Shown here piece after piece: positions 42,768-51,155 of a stretch of DNA of 64,000 nt. The first letter of the stretch is position 1; the number at the start of each line of letters is the position of its first letter. Made by a program: the position numbers and the translations under genes. This DNA is from Bacteroidota bacterium (GTDB lineage: Bacteria; Bacteroidota; Bacteroidia; Chitinophagales; Chitinophagaceae), in NCBI GenBank assembly GCA_018266575.1, contig JAFEAE010000018.1, positions 124,001-188,000 on the forward strand, read 5' to 3'. Under the pieces are notes generated by a model. It had not been told where the DNA came from and made no database searches. It worked only from the letters and a program-made list of their open reading frames with translations.

Positions 42768-45137
42768 ATGAAAAAAAAGTATGCCCTTTTGCTTTTGTTG
42801 ATGGTAACAACATTTTGTATTTGTGTTAACGCAAATGCACAAATTATTTATCTGAGCAATCTGAATATTGTTGCGGCTGGTTCTTCAGAAAACAAGGTTA
42901 TTGGTGTGGTATCAACAATGTTGTCAGAAGAAATCAGCAAGCGTACAGGAATAAAACCTGCCATTAGTAAAAGATTGCCAGCTACCGGGAATGTTTTGTT
43001 GTTGCGGCTTTTTAGCGATGAGTCACCGAAAAATTTTTCTATCGCTGAAAGCCCTGTTTTAATTAAGAAACCTGAATCGTTTCGTGTGATCGTGATGCAC
43101 AATAATAATCGCAGTGTGATTATTGTTGAAGGTAATGATATAAGAGGGGTGTTGTTTGGCGCAGGTTATTTGCTAAGGAATTTTATATATGCAACTAATA
43201 AGATCGGATTTACAGGATCGATTACAACTTCTTCTGTTCCTGATAAATTAATGCGTGGCCATCAATTGGGTTACAGAAATACGGCGAATTCGTATGATGC
43301 ATGGACGCCGGAACAATTCGAACAATACATCCGTGATCTTATAATATTCGGAACGAACAGCATAGAAAGCATCCCGATTTTTGATGAAAAAGAAAGTCCG
43401 CATTTTAAGATGGCGCCGGATGTTATGAACGCAAAGATCAGCGCTATTTGTGAAAAATATGGGATTGATTACTGGATATGGGTGCCTGCACAATTCGAAC
43501 TAACGGATACGGATAAACGAAATAAATACCTGCAGCATATTGAACAGATATGCAAGATGTCTGTACGGTTGAACGGTGTATTCTTTCCGGGTGGCGATCC
43601 CGGCGATAATCCCCCGGAAACTGTCTGGCCATTGCTCATCGATATGGCGAAGATCTTAAAGAAGTATCATCCGCAAGCGGGAGTGTGGCTTTCCACACAA
43701 GGGTATAAGCCTGCACAAAATCAAACGGTATATCGTTATATACAGGAACAAAAACCGGATTGGTTGGGCGGCCTCGTGACCGGCCCTTCAAGTCCCCCGG
43801 TCGAGGAAACAAGAGCTGCACTTCCTGCTCAATATCCGTTACGGTATTATCCCGACCTCACGCATAATGTGCGTAGTGATTTTCCGGTGCCCTGGTGGGA
43901 TCCGTTTTTCAATTTCACACTTGGCCGTGAAAGCGTAAACCCGCGTCCCATGCATTATTCGGCGCTTTATCATTTTTTAGAGCCATACATGGATGGTTTT
44001 ATTTCTTATTCAGATGGCGTGCATGATGATGCGAATAAAATTCTATGGACACGCCTGGCGTGGGATAAAAATTTATCCGAACGAAAAATATTATCCGAAT
44101 ACGCAAACTTCTTCTTTGGTACTCCTGTAAAAGAAGAAGCTGCTGATGGCATTCTTGCATTGGAAACAAACTGGCAAGGCTCTTCCATTACAAACGGCAG
44201 CGTTGAAACTACGTTAACCTATTGGAGGCAATTGGAAAAAAAATTTCCTGCTCTCGGAAAAAACTGGAGATGGCAGATGTACCTGCTTCGGGCTAACTAT
44301 GATGCATATTCGAGAAAGCGTGGAATATATGAAGCAGGCCTTGAAGAAAAAGCAAATGATGTTCTTCGTGAAGCAAACATAACCGGGGCAGAAACAGCAA
44401 TGAGTAAAGCACAAAATATTCTTGAAGAAGCTGCAAAAAATAATATTGATACAGTTCTTCGAAACCGCGTGATTAATTTATGTGATGCATTATTCCATTC
44501 GATTGGGTTGCAAACAAGTGTAAAAAAATATAAAGCATCAGGTGAAGAGCGTGGGGCTGTTCTGGATTTTTTAGATTATCCGCTTAATAACAGGTGGTGG
44601 ATTGAAGACAGGTTTGCAGCAATAAAAAAACTTCCGTCAAGCGAACAGGTTTCTGCGTTGTTGCAAATAGCAAACTGGGAACATCCCGGCACGGGTTCTT
44701 ATTACGATGCTATCGGAGATCCGGCGAAATGCTTTCATGTTGCGAGAGGTGAATCATGGATAACCGATCCGCTTTCACGCAAGCAAGACACACCAAATTT
44801 CAGCTGGTGGGATAATGGTTTCAGCAGGCAGCGCCATTCGTTTATGGGAAGCATGCGATGGCCGACATCGATCGAGTATAATGGAATTGATTCGACAGCG
44901 AAATATACAATCCGTGTAACTGGTTTTGGAGAATGTTTATTGAAAGTAAACGGAAAACGTGTTGATCACACGTTGTATGGAAAAGGAATAGGAGAGATAA
45001 AAGAATTTCCGGTGCCAAATGATTTAATTCATAACGGAAAAATTTCAGTGACTTTTGATGATATCAATGAAGATGATATCAACTGGAGGCAACAGTCACG
45101 TATAACCGAAATCTGGTTGATCAAAAAAGCTCTTTGA
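42768..45137 (+). CDS. Exported TIM-barrel glycosidase-like protein, family unassigned
   Basis: A 789-residue protein with a signal peptide (ending VNANAQ), an N-terminal alpha-glucuronidase/hexosaminidase-type accessory domain (about 26-150; VIVEGNDIRGVLFGAGYLLRN), a TIM-barrel (about 160-450; MRGHQLGYRNTANSYDAWTPE, NGVFFPGGDPGDNPPE, GGLVTGPSS), a helical region (450-620) and a beta-sandwich at the end. The architecture recalls GH20, GH67 and GH84 relatives, but I see no DE or DD catalytic pair typical of those. A substrate is not identifiable. It ends the exported-protein run. Confidence 0.75.
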   Translation: MKKKYALLLLLMVTTFCICVNANAQIIYLSNLNIVAAGSSENKVIGVVSTMLSEEISKRTGIKPAISKRLPATGNVLLLRLFSDESPKNFSIAESPVLIKKPESFRVIVMHNNNRSVIIVEGNDIRGVLFGAGYLLRNFIYATNKIGFTGSITTSSVPDKLMRGHQLGYRNTANSYDAWTPEQFEQYIRDLIIFGTNSIESIPIFDEKESPHFKMAPDVMNAKISAICEKYGIDYWIWVPAQFELTDTDKRNKYLQHIEQICKMSVRLNGVFFPGGDPGDNPPETVWPLLIDMAKILKKYHPQAGVWLSTQGYKPAQNQTVYRYIQEQKPDWLGGLVTGPSSPPVEETRAALPAQYPLRYYPDLTHNVRSDFPVPWWDPFFNFTLGRESVNPRPMHYSALYHFLEPYMDGFISYSDGVHDDANKILWTRLAWDKNLSERKILSEYANFFFGTPVKEEAADGILALETNWQGSSITNGSVETTLTYWRQLEKKFPALGKNWRWQMYLLRANYDAYSRKRGIYEAGLEEKANDVLREANITGAETAMSKAQNILEEAAKNNIDTVLRNRVINLCDALFHSIGLQTSVKKYKASGEERGAVLDFLDYPLNNRWWIEDRFAAIKKLPSSEQVSALLQIANWEHPGTGSYYDAIGDPAKCFHVARGESWITDPLSRKQDTPNFSWWDNGFSRQRHSFMGSMRWPTSIEYNGIDSTAKYTIRVTGFGECLLKVNGKRVDHTLYGKGIGEIKEFPVPNDLIHNGKISVTFDDINEDDINWRQQSRITEIWLIKKAL

Positions 45138-45140
45138 TAA

Positions 45141-45256
45141 TGTGAATCGGTGAATGGTGAATAGTCAATGGGAATTAGGAATTTGTCATGCTGAAGTATA
45201 GGAATGTGCTCGAAGCTCATAGTTCATAGCTCATACTTCATACTTCATACTTCACG
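45141..45256. repeat. GTGAATGGTGAATAGTCAATGG element and short tandem CATACTTCAT units
   Basis: Just after the TIM-barrel gene, 45141-45175 carries GTGAATCGGTGAATGGTGAATAGTCAATGG, the dispersed word also seen at 14753 and 62402. At 45220-45254 a near-tandem TCATAGTTCATAGCTCATACTTCATACTTCATACTTCACG repeat abuts the aldolase stop (45262). Convergent genes end on both sides. Confidence 0.6.
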
Positions 45257-45261
45257 GCTTG

Positions 45262-46086
45262 CTACACTATCAGTCTCGTTCCATCGCTCGTTGCGACATC
45301 ATCACCTACTCCGGTTTTGATAATATGCATATCATGTTTCAACCGCTGTAGGAAAAGTGCGATATCGAAACTGTGCACGACAATATTAGCGCCTTCTTTC
45401 ACCCATTTGATCTGCCGTTCGGGTTCGAGGGAGAAATGAATGCCTATGTGCAATCTTTTTTTTCTCGTCGTGTGAATGATGGTTTTAACCGCTTGTTCAA
45501 AATCAGGATGATCGTATTGTTCAGGAAGGCCAAGGCTTACGGAAAGATCATGAGGGCCGATGAAAACAGCATCAAGCCCGGGTACAGAAAGGATTTCATC
45601 CAATCTTTCCATGGCAGGGACACTTTCGATATTTGCGATGCAGATATTATTGCTGTTGAAATTGCCGGTATATTTTTTTAATTCTTCCGGCATTTGTTTT
45701 GTTCCTTCGAGATATGCAGAAAGCAATTCGCCTTTAAGCGGCCTGTATTTTACAGCGCCAACCAATTCGATGACCTGCGCTTTCGATTCGATATATGGAA
45801 CAACAATTCCGGCGGCGCCTCCGTCAATGGCCTGGCAAGCACGGTAAGCATCGGGAGATGGAATGCGAACAACAGGAACAATGTTGTTTGCTTTGAACAT
45901 CTGGCAAAGCAAGGCGAGTTCATTACGGTCGAGTGGAATATGTTCTGTATCGATGAAAACGAAATCGAGCCCTGCGCTTTTAATAGCCCCGGGCCACATA
46001 GGGCCGGTAGATGTGATGCATGTTCCGTACACATTTTTTCCTTGCTCTAATTTTTGAAGCAAAATATTTTTTGAGGGCATGATCAT
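45262..46086 (-). CDS. HpcH/HpaI-family aldolase
   Basis: A 274-residue class II aldolase of the HpcH/HpaI family. Landmarks: AIKSAGLDFVFIDTEH, VVRIPSPDAYRACQAIDGGA with the catalytic Arg, GIVVPYIES with the metal-binding Glu, and PGLDAVFIGPHDLSVSLG with the metal-binding Asp. It cleaves 2-keto-3-deoxy acids into pyruvate and an aldehyde, cytoplasmic. It converges with the TIM-barrel gene and diverges from the HPS-like operon across 412 bases that hold a dispersed repeat. Substrate is probably a keto-deoxy sugar acid, given the lactonase and dehydrogenases nearby. ATG at 46086 or two codons later. Confidence 0.88.
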   Translation of the reverse strand: MIMPSKNILLQKLEQGKNVYGTCITSTGPMWPGAIKSAGLDFVFIDTEHIPLDRNELALLCQMFKANNIVPVVRIPSPDAYRACQAIDGGAAGIVVPYIESKAQVIELVGAVKYRPLKGELLSAYLEGTKQMPEELKKYTGNFNSNNICIANIESVPAMERLDEILSVPGLDAVFIGPHDLSVSLGLPEQYDHPDFEQAVKTIIHTTRKKRLHIGIHFSLEPERQIKWVKEGANIVVHSFDIALFLQRLKHDMHIIKTGVGDDVATSDGTRLIV

Positions 46087-46273
46087 AATTTTGAAAATGG
46101 AAAATAGTGTAATAATTAATAATTAAGAATTAAAAATTGTCTGAACTATGATTTATCAGATTATGTGATTTTCTATGATTTCTATTAATCATAGGTTTCA
46201 CTTAATCAATAAGATCAAAGTTCAAAAATGACAAACAAAATACATGATACATTTTATGAAGATGTTCCACATT

Positions 46274-46366
46274 GCTGAATAGAATACCAACTGTACAAGA
46301 GTGCGATTCTTCCACTGGAAGAATCGAAGGCAACGATGCTAAGGATGGTTGATGTCGCTGGTTACA
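46274..46366 (+). repeat. Dispersed repeat, copy C, with perfect hairpin
   Basis: Starts GCTGAATAGAATACCAA, carries the same CGATTCTTCC-ACT-GGAAGAATCG hairpin as copy A (46304-46313 with 46317-46326) and ends GCTGGTTACA. It lies in the 46087-46498 gap, otherwise AT-rich without an obvious gene. Confidence 0.8.
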
Positions 46367-46420
46367 AAAATAAAAACTAAAATAAGAAGACATAAAAACT
46401 AAAAAAGAAACTAAGAATTA

Positions 46421-46498
46421 AGAGAACTGAAAACTGTTGACTGACAACTGATAACTGTTTTCAGAAATCGTAAATCCGAAATCGTAAATCGTAAATTC
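46421..46498 (+). repeat. Tail block of the dispersed repeat, abutting a start codon
   Basis: ACTGACAACTGATAACTG-like words, CAGAAATCG and three short CGTAAAT(C) units (about 46468-46496) run directly into the ATG at 46499. The same block, CTGATAACTGCTCTCAGAAATCGTACATCC, precedes the permease ATG at 8445. The 5' untranslated leaders of both genes are thus repeat-derived. Confidence 0.65.
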
Positions 46499-47203
46499 AT
46501 GAAACCTATTGTTCAGATTTCTCTTGACCTTACAAATATTGATGAAGCTTTGGAAACTGCTGCTATGGCGATGCGTGCTGGTGTTGATTGGCTCGAAGCA
46601 GGCACCCCGCTTATATTGGCAGAAGGTTTGCACGGCGTAAAAAAATTGAGTGAAGCATTTCCGGGAATACCTATTGTTGCAGACCTGAAAACGATGGATG
46701 GTGGTTATCTTGAAGCAGAGATGATGGCGAAAGCAGGAGCAACGCATGTAGTGGTGATGGCACGTGCGCATGAAGAAACAATCAAATGCGTAGTGAAAGC
46801 CGGTGCAGATTTTGGCGCGAAAGTGATGGGAGATAATCTCGGTTGCCCTGATATGGTTGAAGCGGCAAAGTGGCTCGAAGATTTGGGGTGTGATTTTGTG
46901 ATCCATCATATTGGCTATGATGAACGACGCGGCATTGCAGCACAGGGAAAAAGAATGCCAAGCCCATTGGACCAATTGAAAGAAGTGGTGAATGCAGTGA
47001 ACATTCCTGTGCAGGCAGTTGGAGGATTATCATTGGAGCAGGCGATTCAATGCCCCGTATACGGGGCGCCATTAGTTGTGTTGGGAGCGCCGCTAACCAT
47101 TGATGCGGACGCATTCAAAACAGCGGATGGAAACCTGGAACAATCGCTGCGGTTAATATGCGAAAAAATACACGCGTATGGAGATATTAAAATTCATTCA
47201 TAA
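46499..47203 (+). CDS. 3-hexulose-6-phosphate synthase-like protein (OMPDC superfamily)
   Basis: A 234-residue protein of the OMP-decarboxylase/HPS suprafamily with the signature VADLKTMDGG (D-x-K-x-x-D). ARAHEETIKCVVKAGAD and PVQAVGGLSLEQA also match HPS. HPS joins formaldehyde to ribulose 5-phosphate or, in reverse, releases it. The usual partner, 6-phospho-3-hexuloisomerase, is absent. It opens a tight four-gene operon with an MDR dehydrogenase (21 bases), an SDR and a sugar isomerase. The members of this suprafamily also include 3-keto-L-gulonate-6-P decarboxylase, so a sugar-acid role is possible. Confidence 0.8.
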   Translation: MKPIVQISLDLTNIDEALETAAMAMRAGVDWLEAGTPLILAEGLHGVKKLSEAFPGIPIVADLKTMDGGYLEAEMMAKAGATHVVVMARAHEETIKCVVKAGADFGAKVMGDNLGCPDMVEAAKWLEDLGCDFVIHHIGYDERRGIAAQGKRMPSPLDQLKEVVNAVNIPVQAVGGLSLEQAIQCPVYGAPLVVLGAPLTIDADAFKTADGNLEQSLRLICEKIHAYGDIKIHS

Positions 47204-47224
47204 ATTATTTTTCATTTTATTATC

Positions 47225-48262
47225 ATGAGTAAAGGAATTAAATCTGCAGCAGTAGTTAATTATGCACCGGAAAAAGGATCGGTGGAAATACGCGAAATAG
47301 AACAACCGGCGATAGGTGATGAAGATGTGTTGCTTGAAGTTGCCAATGTGGGCGTTTGTGGTTCCGACCTTCATCAATGGACAGCAGACCATAGCTGGCC
47401 GGTTAATTATCCCGTTGTGCTTGGGCACGAATTCGGTGGTTATATAACGGCGATGGGTAGCCGCGTTACCGGGTGGAAAGAAGGCGACCGCGTGGTGAGT
47501 GAAACGGCTGCCATCATAAATGTGAACAGCCCATTGTCAAGAACAGGTTTGTATAACCTTGATCCCGATAGAAAAGGTTTTGGATATGGAGTAAATGGCG
47601 CAATGACAAAATATGTTCGTGTGCCTGCAAGGTGCTTGCATCGCGTACCCGATCAACTGCCATTTGAACATGCCTGTTTAACTGAACCATGTTGCGTGGC
47701 GTATAATGCAGTTGTTGGCAATTCACATATTAAACCTGGAGACAGAGTGATCGTTCTTGGCCCTGGTACTATCGGAATTTTGTGTGCGGCTGTTGCAAAA
47801 TTGTGCGGTGCTGATGTAGCGATCGTTGGATTGGAAGCAGATCGTCATCGTTTGCAAATTGCTGAGCAATATGGTTGCGAAGCAATCATTGGTGATGCAA
47901 CCGAATGGGCGAAACAACGCGATGGGCTTGGAGCAGATTTTATTATTGATGCAGCGGGTGCAAGCATCACATTAAAGATAGCGCTGCAATTGGTGAGGCC
48001 GAACGGGCATATTACCAAAGTAGGCTGGGGGCCGCAACCATTGGGCTTTTCATTAGACCCATTAGTGCAAAAAAATGTTACGTTGCAGGGAAGCTTCAGC
48101 CATAACTGGCCAATTTGGGAGAGAGTGATTTCATTACTTGCAAGCGGAAAGTTAGATGTGAAACCGATCATAGGCGGCGTGTGGCCGATTACAGAATGGC
48201 ATCAAGCTTTTGAGAAAATGCACAAAGGAGAAATTGTAAAAAGTGTATTAAAACCTGTTTGA
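47225..48262 (+). CDS. Zinc-dependent MDR dehydrogenase (sorbitol/threonine-type)
   Basis: A 345-residue medium-chain dehydrogenase. The catalytic zinc site is present: GVCGSD (Cys), GHEFGG (His-Glu) and LTEPCCVA (Glu). The coenzyme motif GPGTIGIL is a classic Rossmann turn. The lobe that carries four structural-zinc cysteines in most relatives reads INVNSPLSRTGLYNLDPD and lacks them. It probably oxidises a polyol or a sugar hydroxyl with NAD(P). Only 1 base separates it from the SDR gene. Confidence 0.88.
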   Translation: MSKGIKSAAVVNYAPEKGSVEIREIEQPAIGDEDVLLEVANVGVCGSDLHQWTADHSWPVNYPVVLGHEFGGYITAMGSRVTGWKEGDRVVSETAAIINVNSPLSRTGLYNLDPDRKGFGYGVNGAMTKYVRVPARCLHRVPDQLPFEHACLTEPCCVAYNAVVGNSHIKPGDRVIVLGPGTIGILCAAVAKLCGADVAIVGLEADRHRLQIAEQYGCEAIIGDATEWAKQRDGLGADFIIDAAGASITLKIALQLVRPNGHITKVGWGPQPLGFSLDPLVQKNVTLQGSFSHNWPIWERVISLLASGKLDVKPIIGGVWPITEWHQAFEKMHKGEIVKSVLKPV

Positions 48263-48263
48263 T

Positions 48264-49064
48264 ATGCGACTGAAAAATAAAACCATCATTGTTACGGGCA
48301 GCACCACCGGCATCGGAAAAGCAATTGCAAAACGTTGTGTTGCTGAAGGCGCAAAAGTTGTTGTGCATGGTTTGGAAGAAGAATGGGGCAATGAAGTTGT
48401 AAAAGAATTGGGTGAAGAAAATGCAATATTGCATATTGAAGATTTAAGTGCAGAGGGTGTTCAAGAAAGATTAGTGCAAACAGCGATAAAAAATTTCGGA
48501 AAGTTGGATGCAGTGGTTAACAATGCGGCAATTGTTGCTTCATCGAATATTCAAACAACAGATAGGAAATTTTTTGAAAAAATTTTTGCAGTGAATACGA
48601 TTGCTCCGTTTTTACTGATCAAAGCCGCACTTCCTTATTTGACTGAACAACATGGATGCGTATTGAACATCGGTTCTGTGAACGCATTCAGCGGCGAACC
48701 AAACCTGCTTGCATATAGTGTTTCCAAAGGAGCACTGATGACGTTAACAAGAAATTTGGGGGATACACTTCACCGCGAGAATGGTGTACGCGTCAATCAG
48801 ATTAACCCCGGATGGGTTCTTACAGAAACGGAAACAGAAAGAAAAAAACAACATGGGCTTGCTGAAGATTGGTATAAAGACCTGCCATCTGTTTATGCGC
48901 CTTCCGGTAGAATTATTGCTCCCGCAGAAATTGCTGCCGCATCTATTTACTGGCTTGCGGATGAAAGCGGGCCGATCAGCGGACAGGTAGTAGAGTTGGA
49001 ACAATATCCATTCATTGGGCGCAACCCGCCGAAAGACACAAGCACTATTCCTACATCAAAATAA
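48264..49064 (+). CDS. SDR-family oxidoreductase
   Basis: A 266-residue classical short-chain dehydrogenase/reductase. TGSTTGIGKAIAK is the coenzyme loop, NNAAIV the stabilising NNAG-type motif, the active-site Ser is in NIGSVNAF, and YSVSK holds the catalytic Tyr and Lys. It is 1 base from the MDR gene and 12 bases before the isomerase, hence co-translated. It is likely a sugar, sugar-lactone or uronate dehydrogenase of the pathway; the exact substrate is open. Confidence 0.9.
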   Translation: MRLKNKTIIVTGSTTGIGKAIAKRCVAEGAKVVVHGLEEEWGNEVVKELGEENAILHIEDLSAEGVQERLVQTAIKNFGKLDAVVNNAAIVASSNIQTTDRKFFEKIFAVNTIAPFLLIKAALPYLTEQHGCVLNIGSVNAFSGEPNLLAYSVSKGALMTLTRNLGDTLHRENGVRVNQINPGWVLTETETERKKQHGLAEDWYKDLPSVYAPSGRIIAPAEIAAASIYWLADESGPISGQVVELEQYPFIGRNPPKDTSTIPTSK

Positions 49065-49076
49065 TTTTTATTTCTT

Positions 49077-49961
49077 ATGCCTAAACTGGCTGTTTTCCCT
49101 AAAGCATTTATGCAGGCGCTCTGCAAAGACGGAACAATGACTTTATCAGAATGGATCAACCTCGCTGTACAATTAGATATTGACGGATTGGAATGGTACG
49201 CAGGTTTTTTGGAAATGAAAGACAGGAACAACTGGAAAAAATTCCGTGAACTGGTAGAAGATCATGGTAAGTCAATACCGATGATGTGTTGCTCACCGGA
49301 TTTTACACATCCGGACAGATCATTCCGTGATGCGGAAATTGCCAAACAAAAAAACTGGATAGACATGACCGTTAGCCTTGGCGGTTCATATTGCCGTGTA
49401 CTATCCGGGCAAAGAAGGCCGGAGCTTTCCATGGATGAAGGGATTAAACTTGCGGCAGATTGTATTTACGAATGTTTACCCTATGCTGCAGAAAGGAATA
49501 TCACGCTGATCATCGAAAACCATTACAAAGATGATTTCTGGGAATATCCGGAATTCGCTCAAAAGATGGAGGTGTTTTGCAAATTAGTAGATGCGATACA
49601 TCATCCGAATTTCGGTGTGAATTATGATCCAAGCAACACGTATCTCGCTGGTGAAGACCCGATTGAATTATTGAAACGTGTATCGAACCGCGTAGTAACC
49701 ATGCATGCAAGTGACCGTTACCTGAAAGAAGGCACGATAGAAGACCTGCGGAAAGAGGAAGGCGGAGCAGCAGGTTATGCAAAACGGTTAAGTCATGGTG
49801 AGATAGGAAAAGGGCTGAATGATTATGATGCAATATTTTCTGAATTGAAACGTGTTGGGTTTAATAGCTGGATAAGCATTGAAGATGGCGTAGATGGAAT
49901 GGAACAACTTGAACGAAGTGTTGCATTTTTGAGAAAAAAAATCCTGCAGTACTGGCCTTGA
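49077..49961 (+). CDS. Sugar phosphate isomerase/epimerase (xylose-isomerase-like TIM barrel)
   Basis: A 294-residue AP-endonuclease-2/xylose-isomerase-like TIM barrel. Metal ligands are suggested by LIIENHYKDD (Glu), NFGVNYDPSN (Asp), TMHASDRY (His-Asp) and WISIEDGVDG (Glu at the C-terminal strand). No signal peptide. It ends the tight HPS-MDR-SDR operon. A perfect 13-bp inverted repeat follows 20 bases after its stop. Isomerisation or 3-epimerisation of a keto-sugar is the family reaction. Confidence 0.86.
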   Translation: MPKLAVFPKAFMQALCKDGTMTLSEWINLAVQLDIDGLEWYAGFLEMKDRNNWKKFRELVEDHGKSIPMMCCSPDFTHPDRSFRDAEIAKQKNWIDMTVSLGGSYCRVLSGQRRPELSMDEGIKLAADCIYECLPYAAERNITLIIENHYKDDFWEYPEFAQKMEVFCKLVDAIHHPNFGVNYDPSNTYLAGEDPIELLKRVSNRVVTMHASDRYLKEGTIEDLRKEEGGAAGYAKRLSHGEIGKGLNDYDAIFSELKRVGFNSWISIEDGVDGMEQLERSVAFLRKKILQYWP

Positions 49962-49980
49962 TAAATTTTGGAAAACAATC

Positions 49981-50007
49981 AACACTCAATATTCAATATT
50001 GAGTGTT
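49981..50007 (+). terminator. AACACTCAATATT inverted repeat after the isomerase
   Basis: AACACTCAATATT (49981-49993) and AATATTGAGTGTT (49995-50007) form a perfect 13-bp inverted repeat with a 1-base centre. It is AT-rich and lies 20 bases after the stop of the operon's last gene, so it may terminate transcription. A partial third copy (GAATATTGAATG) follows. Confidence 0.55.
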
Positions 50008-50061
50008 GAATATTGAATGTTTCTTCGCCTTCATTCTTTTTAGGGAATTAAATAGCATCAC

Positions 50062-50934
50062 ATGATTGCTTCTTTATTATATCCATCACAATGTTATCTC
50101 GGCGAAGGACCTTTCTGGCATGCAGAACGGAAAAGTTGTTTTTGGGTGGATATTGAAGGCAGAAAATTATTCGAATATAGTTGGATTGATAAAACAACTA
50201 AATGCCGCGAACTTGAATATAGAGTTACACTCGTTGTGCAGGATAGCAAAGATCATTTGGTATTGGGACTCGAAGGCGGTGTTGCAAGGTATAATTTAGA
50301 TTCCGAAACATTAACCTGGATGATTGATGTAGAAAAAGATTATCATAAACATCGTTGCAATGATGGCAAAGTAGATAGCAAAGGAAGGTTATGGTTGGGC
50401 ACATTGCACATGGATTTTAATGAAGGTGCAGGTTCCTTATATAGTATTGATGAAAACCTTCTGCTGAAAAAAAAACAGGGACAGTTTACCATTGCAAATG
50501 GGTTGGCTTGGTCGCCTGATAATACAAGAATGTATTTTATTGATAGCCCAACAAACAAAGTACAATCATTTATTTTTGATGAATCAACAGGCCATATTGT
50601 TTTTGAAAAAGATGTTATTCATATCCCGAAAGAAATGGGCTCACCGGATGGGATGGCAATTGATGAAGAAGGGATGTTGTGGATCGCTCAATGGGGCGGG
50701 TTTGGTGTGTACCGCTGGAACCCGTTGAATGGCGAATTATTATGTGTACTGAAAGTTCCAGTGCCGAATGTGAGCTCTTGTGCATTTGCAGGCGAAGATC
50801 TCGATTACCTTATTATCACAACTGCACAGCAGGATTTAAGTGATGAAGAATTAAAAAAATATCCGGAGAGCGGGGATTTGTTCTGTGCAAAAGTTCCGGT
50901 GAAAGGAATGCCGGCAAATAAATGTGCTTTTTAA
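50062..50934 (+). CDS. SMP-30/gluconolactonase-family protein
   Basis: A 290-residue six-bladed propeller lactonase. The calcium- and substrate-site motifs are present: LGEGPFWHAE (Glu), CNDGKVDSKGRLW (Asn-Asp), IANGLAWSPDN (Asn) and SPDGMAIDEEG (Asp). Without a signal peptide, it is cytoplasmic and would hydrolyse a sugar lactone made by one of the dehydrogenases upstream. It follows the isomerase after 100 bases and is probably part of the same pathway, possibly with its own promoter. Confidence 0.9.
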   Translation: MIASLLYPSQCYLGEGPFWHAERKSCFWVDIEGRKLFEYSWIDKTTKCRELEYRVTLVVQDSKDHLVLGLEGGVARYNLDSETLTWMIDVEKDYHKHRCNDGKVDSKGRLWLGTLHMDFNEGAGSLYSIDENLLLKKKQGQFTIANGLAWSPDNTRMYFIDSPTNKVQSFIFDESTGHIVFEKDVIHIPKEMGSPDGMAIDEEGMLWIAQWGGFGVYRWNPLNGELLCVLKVPVPNVSSCAFAGEDLDYLIITTAQQDLSDEELKKYPESGDLFCAKVPVKGMPANKCAF

Positions 50935-50940
50935 ATTTGC

Positions 50941-51110
50941 CTTATCATCGTTATTTTGAATCCCGCATCAGGGATTTGTACGGGAACGAAAATTTTGAGG
51001 GATGAGAAATCTGGTTGAAATTATAGCAGGAGATTTCTCCCCCCGGGATTACATTGAAAGCGTGTTATTTCATGATGCCTTCCTTCGAAAGGACCGTCAT
51101 GATTTTTTGA
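50941..51110. repeat. Dispersed GAGAAATCT/AGATTTCTC element
   Basis: The 221-base gap between the lactonase and the ThuA-dehydrogenase gene is filled by a dispersed element: GAGAAATCT (51004-51012) pairs with AGATTTCTC (51031-51039), with weaker outer words TTTTGAATCCCG and CTTCGAAAGGACCGTCAT. The same kind of element is at 54627-54772. No gene is seen. Confidence 0.55.
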
Positions 51111-51155
51111 AAATGTATTTTATCTAAACCTAATAAATTAAATAGCTCAACTATC

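Noticed and set aside
45220..45256. Tandem CATACTTCAT units as an origin or attachment site
   Set aside because: Few, short and imperfect units at a gene end; no integrase, dnaA or replication gene nearby.
46418..46975. A 185-residue frame on the minus strand over the HPS-like gene
   Set aside because: It lies antisense to the conserved DLKTMD region and its translation looks like repeat-derived and random sequence.
49981..50030. Possible CRISPR-like short repeats (AATATTGAATG words)
   Set aside because: Only two to three imperfect copies in direct contact, forming one inverted repeat; no spacers of constant length and no cas genes.
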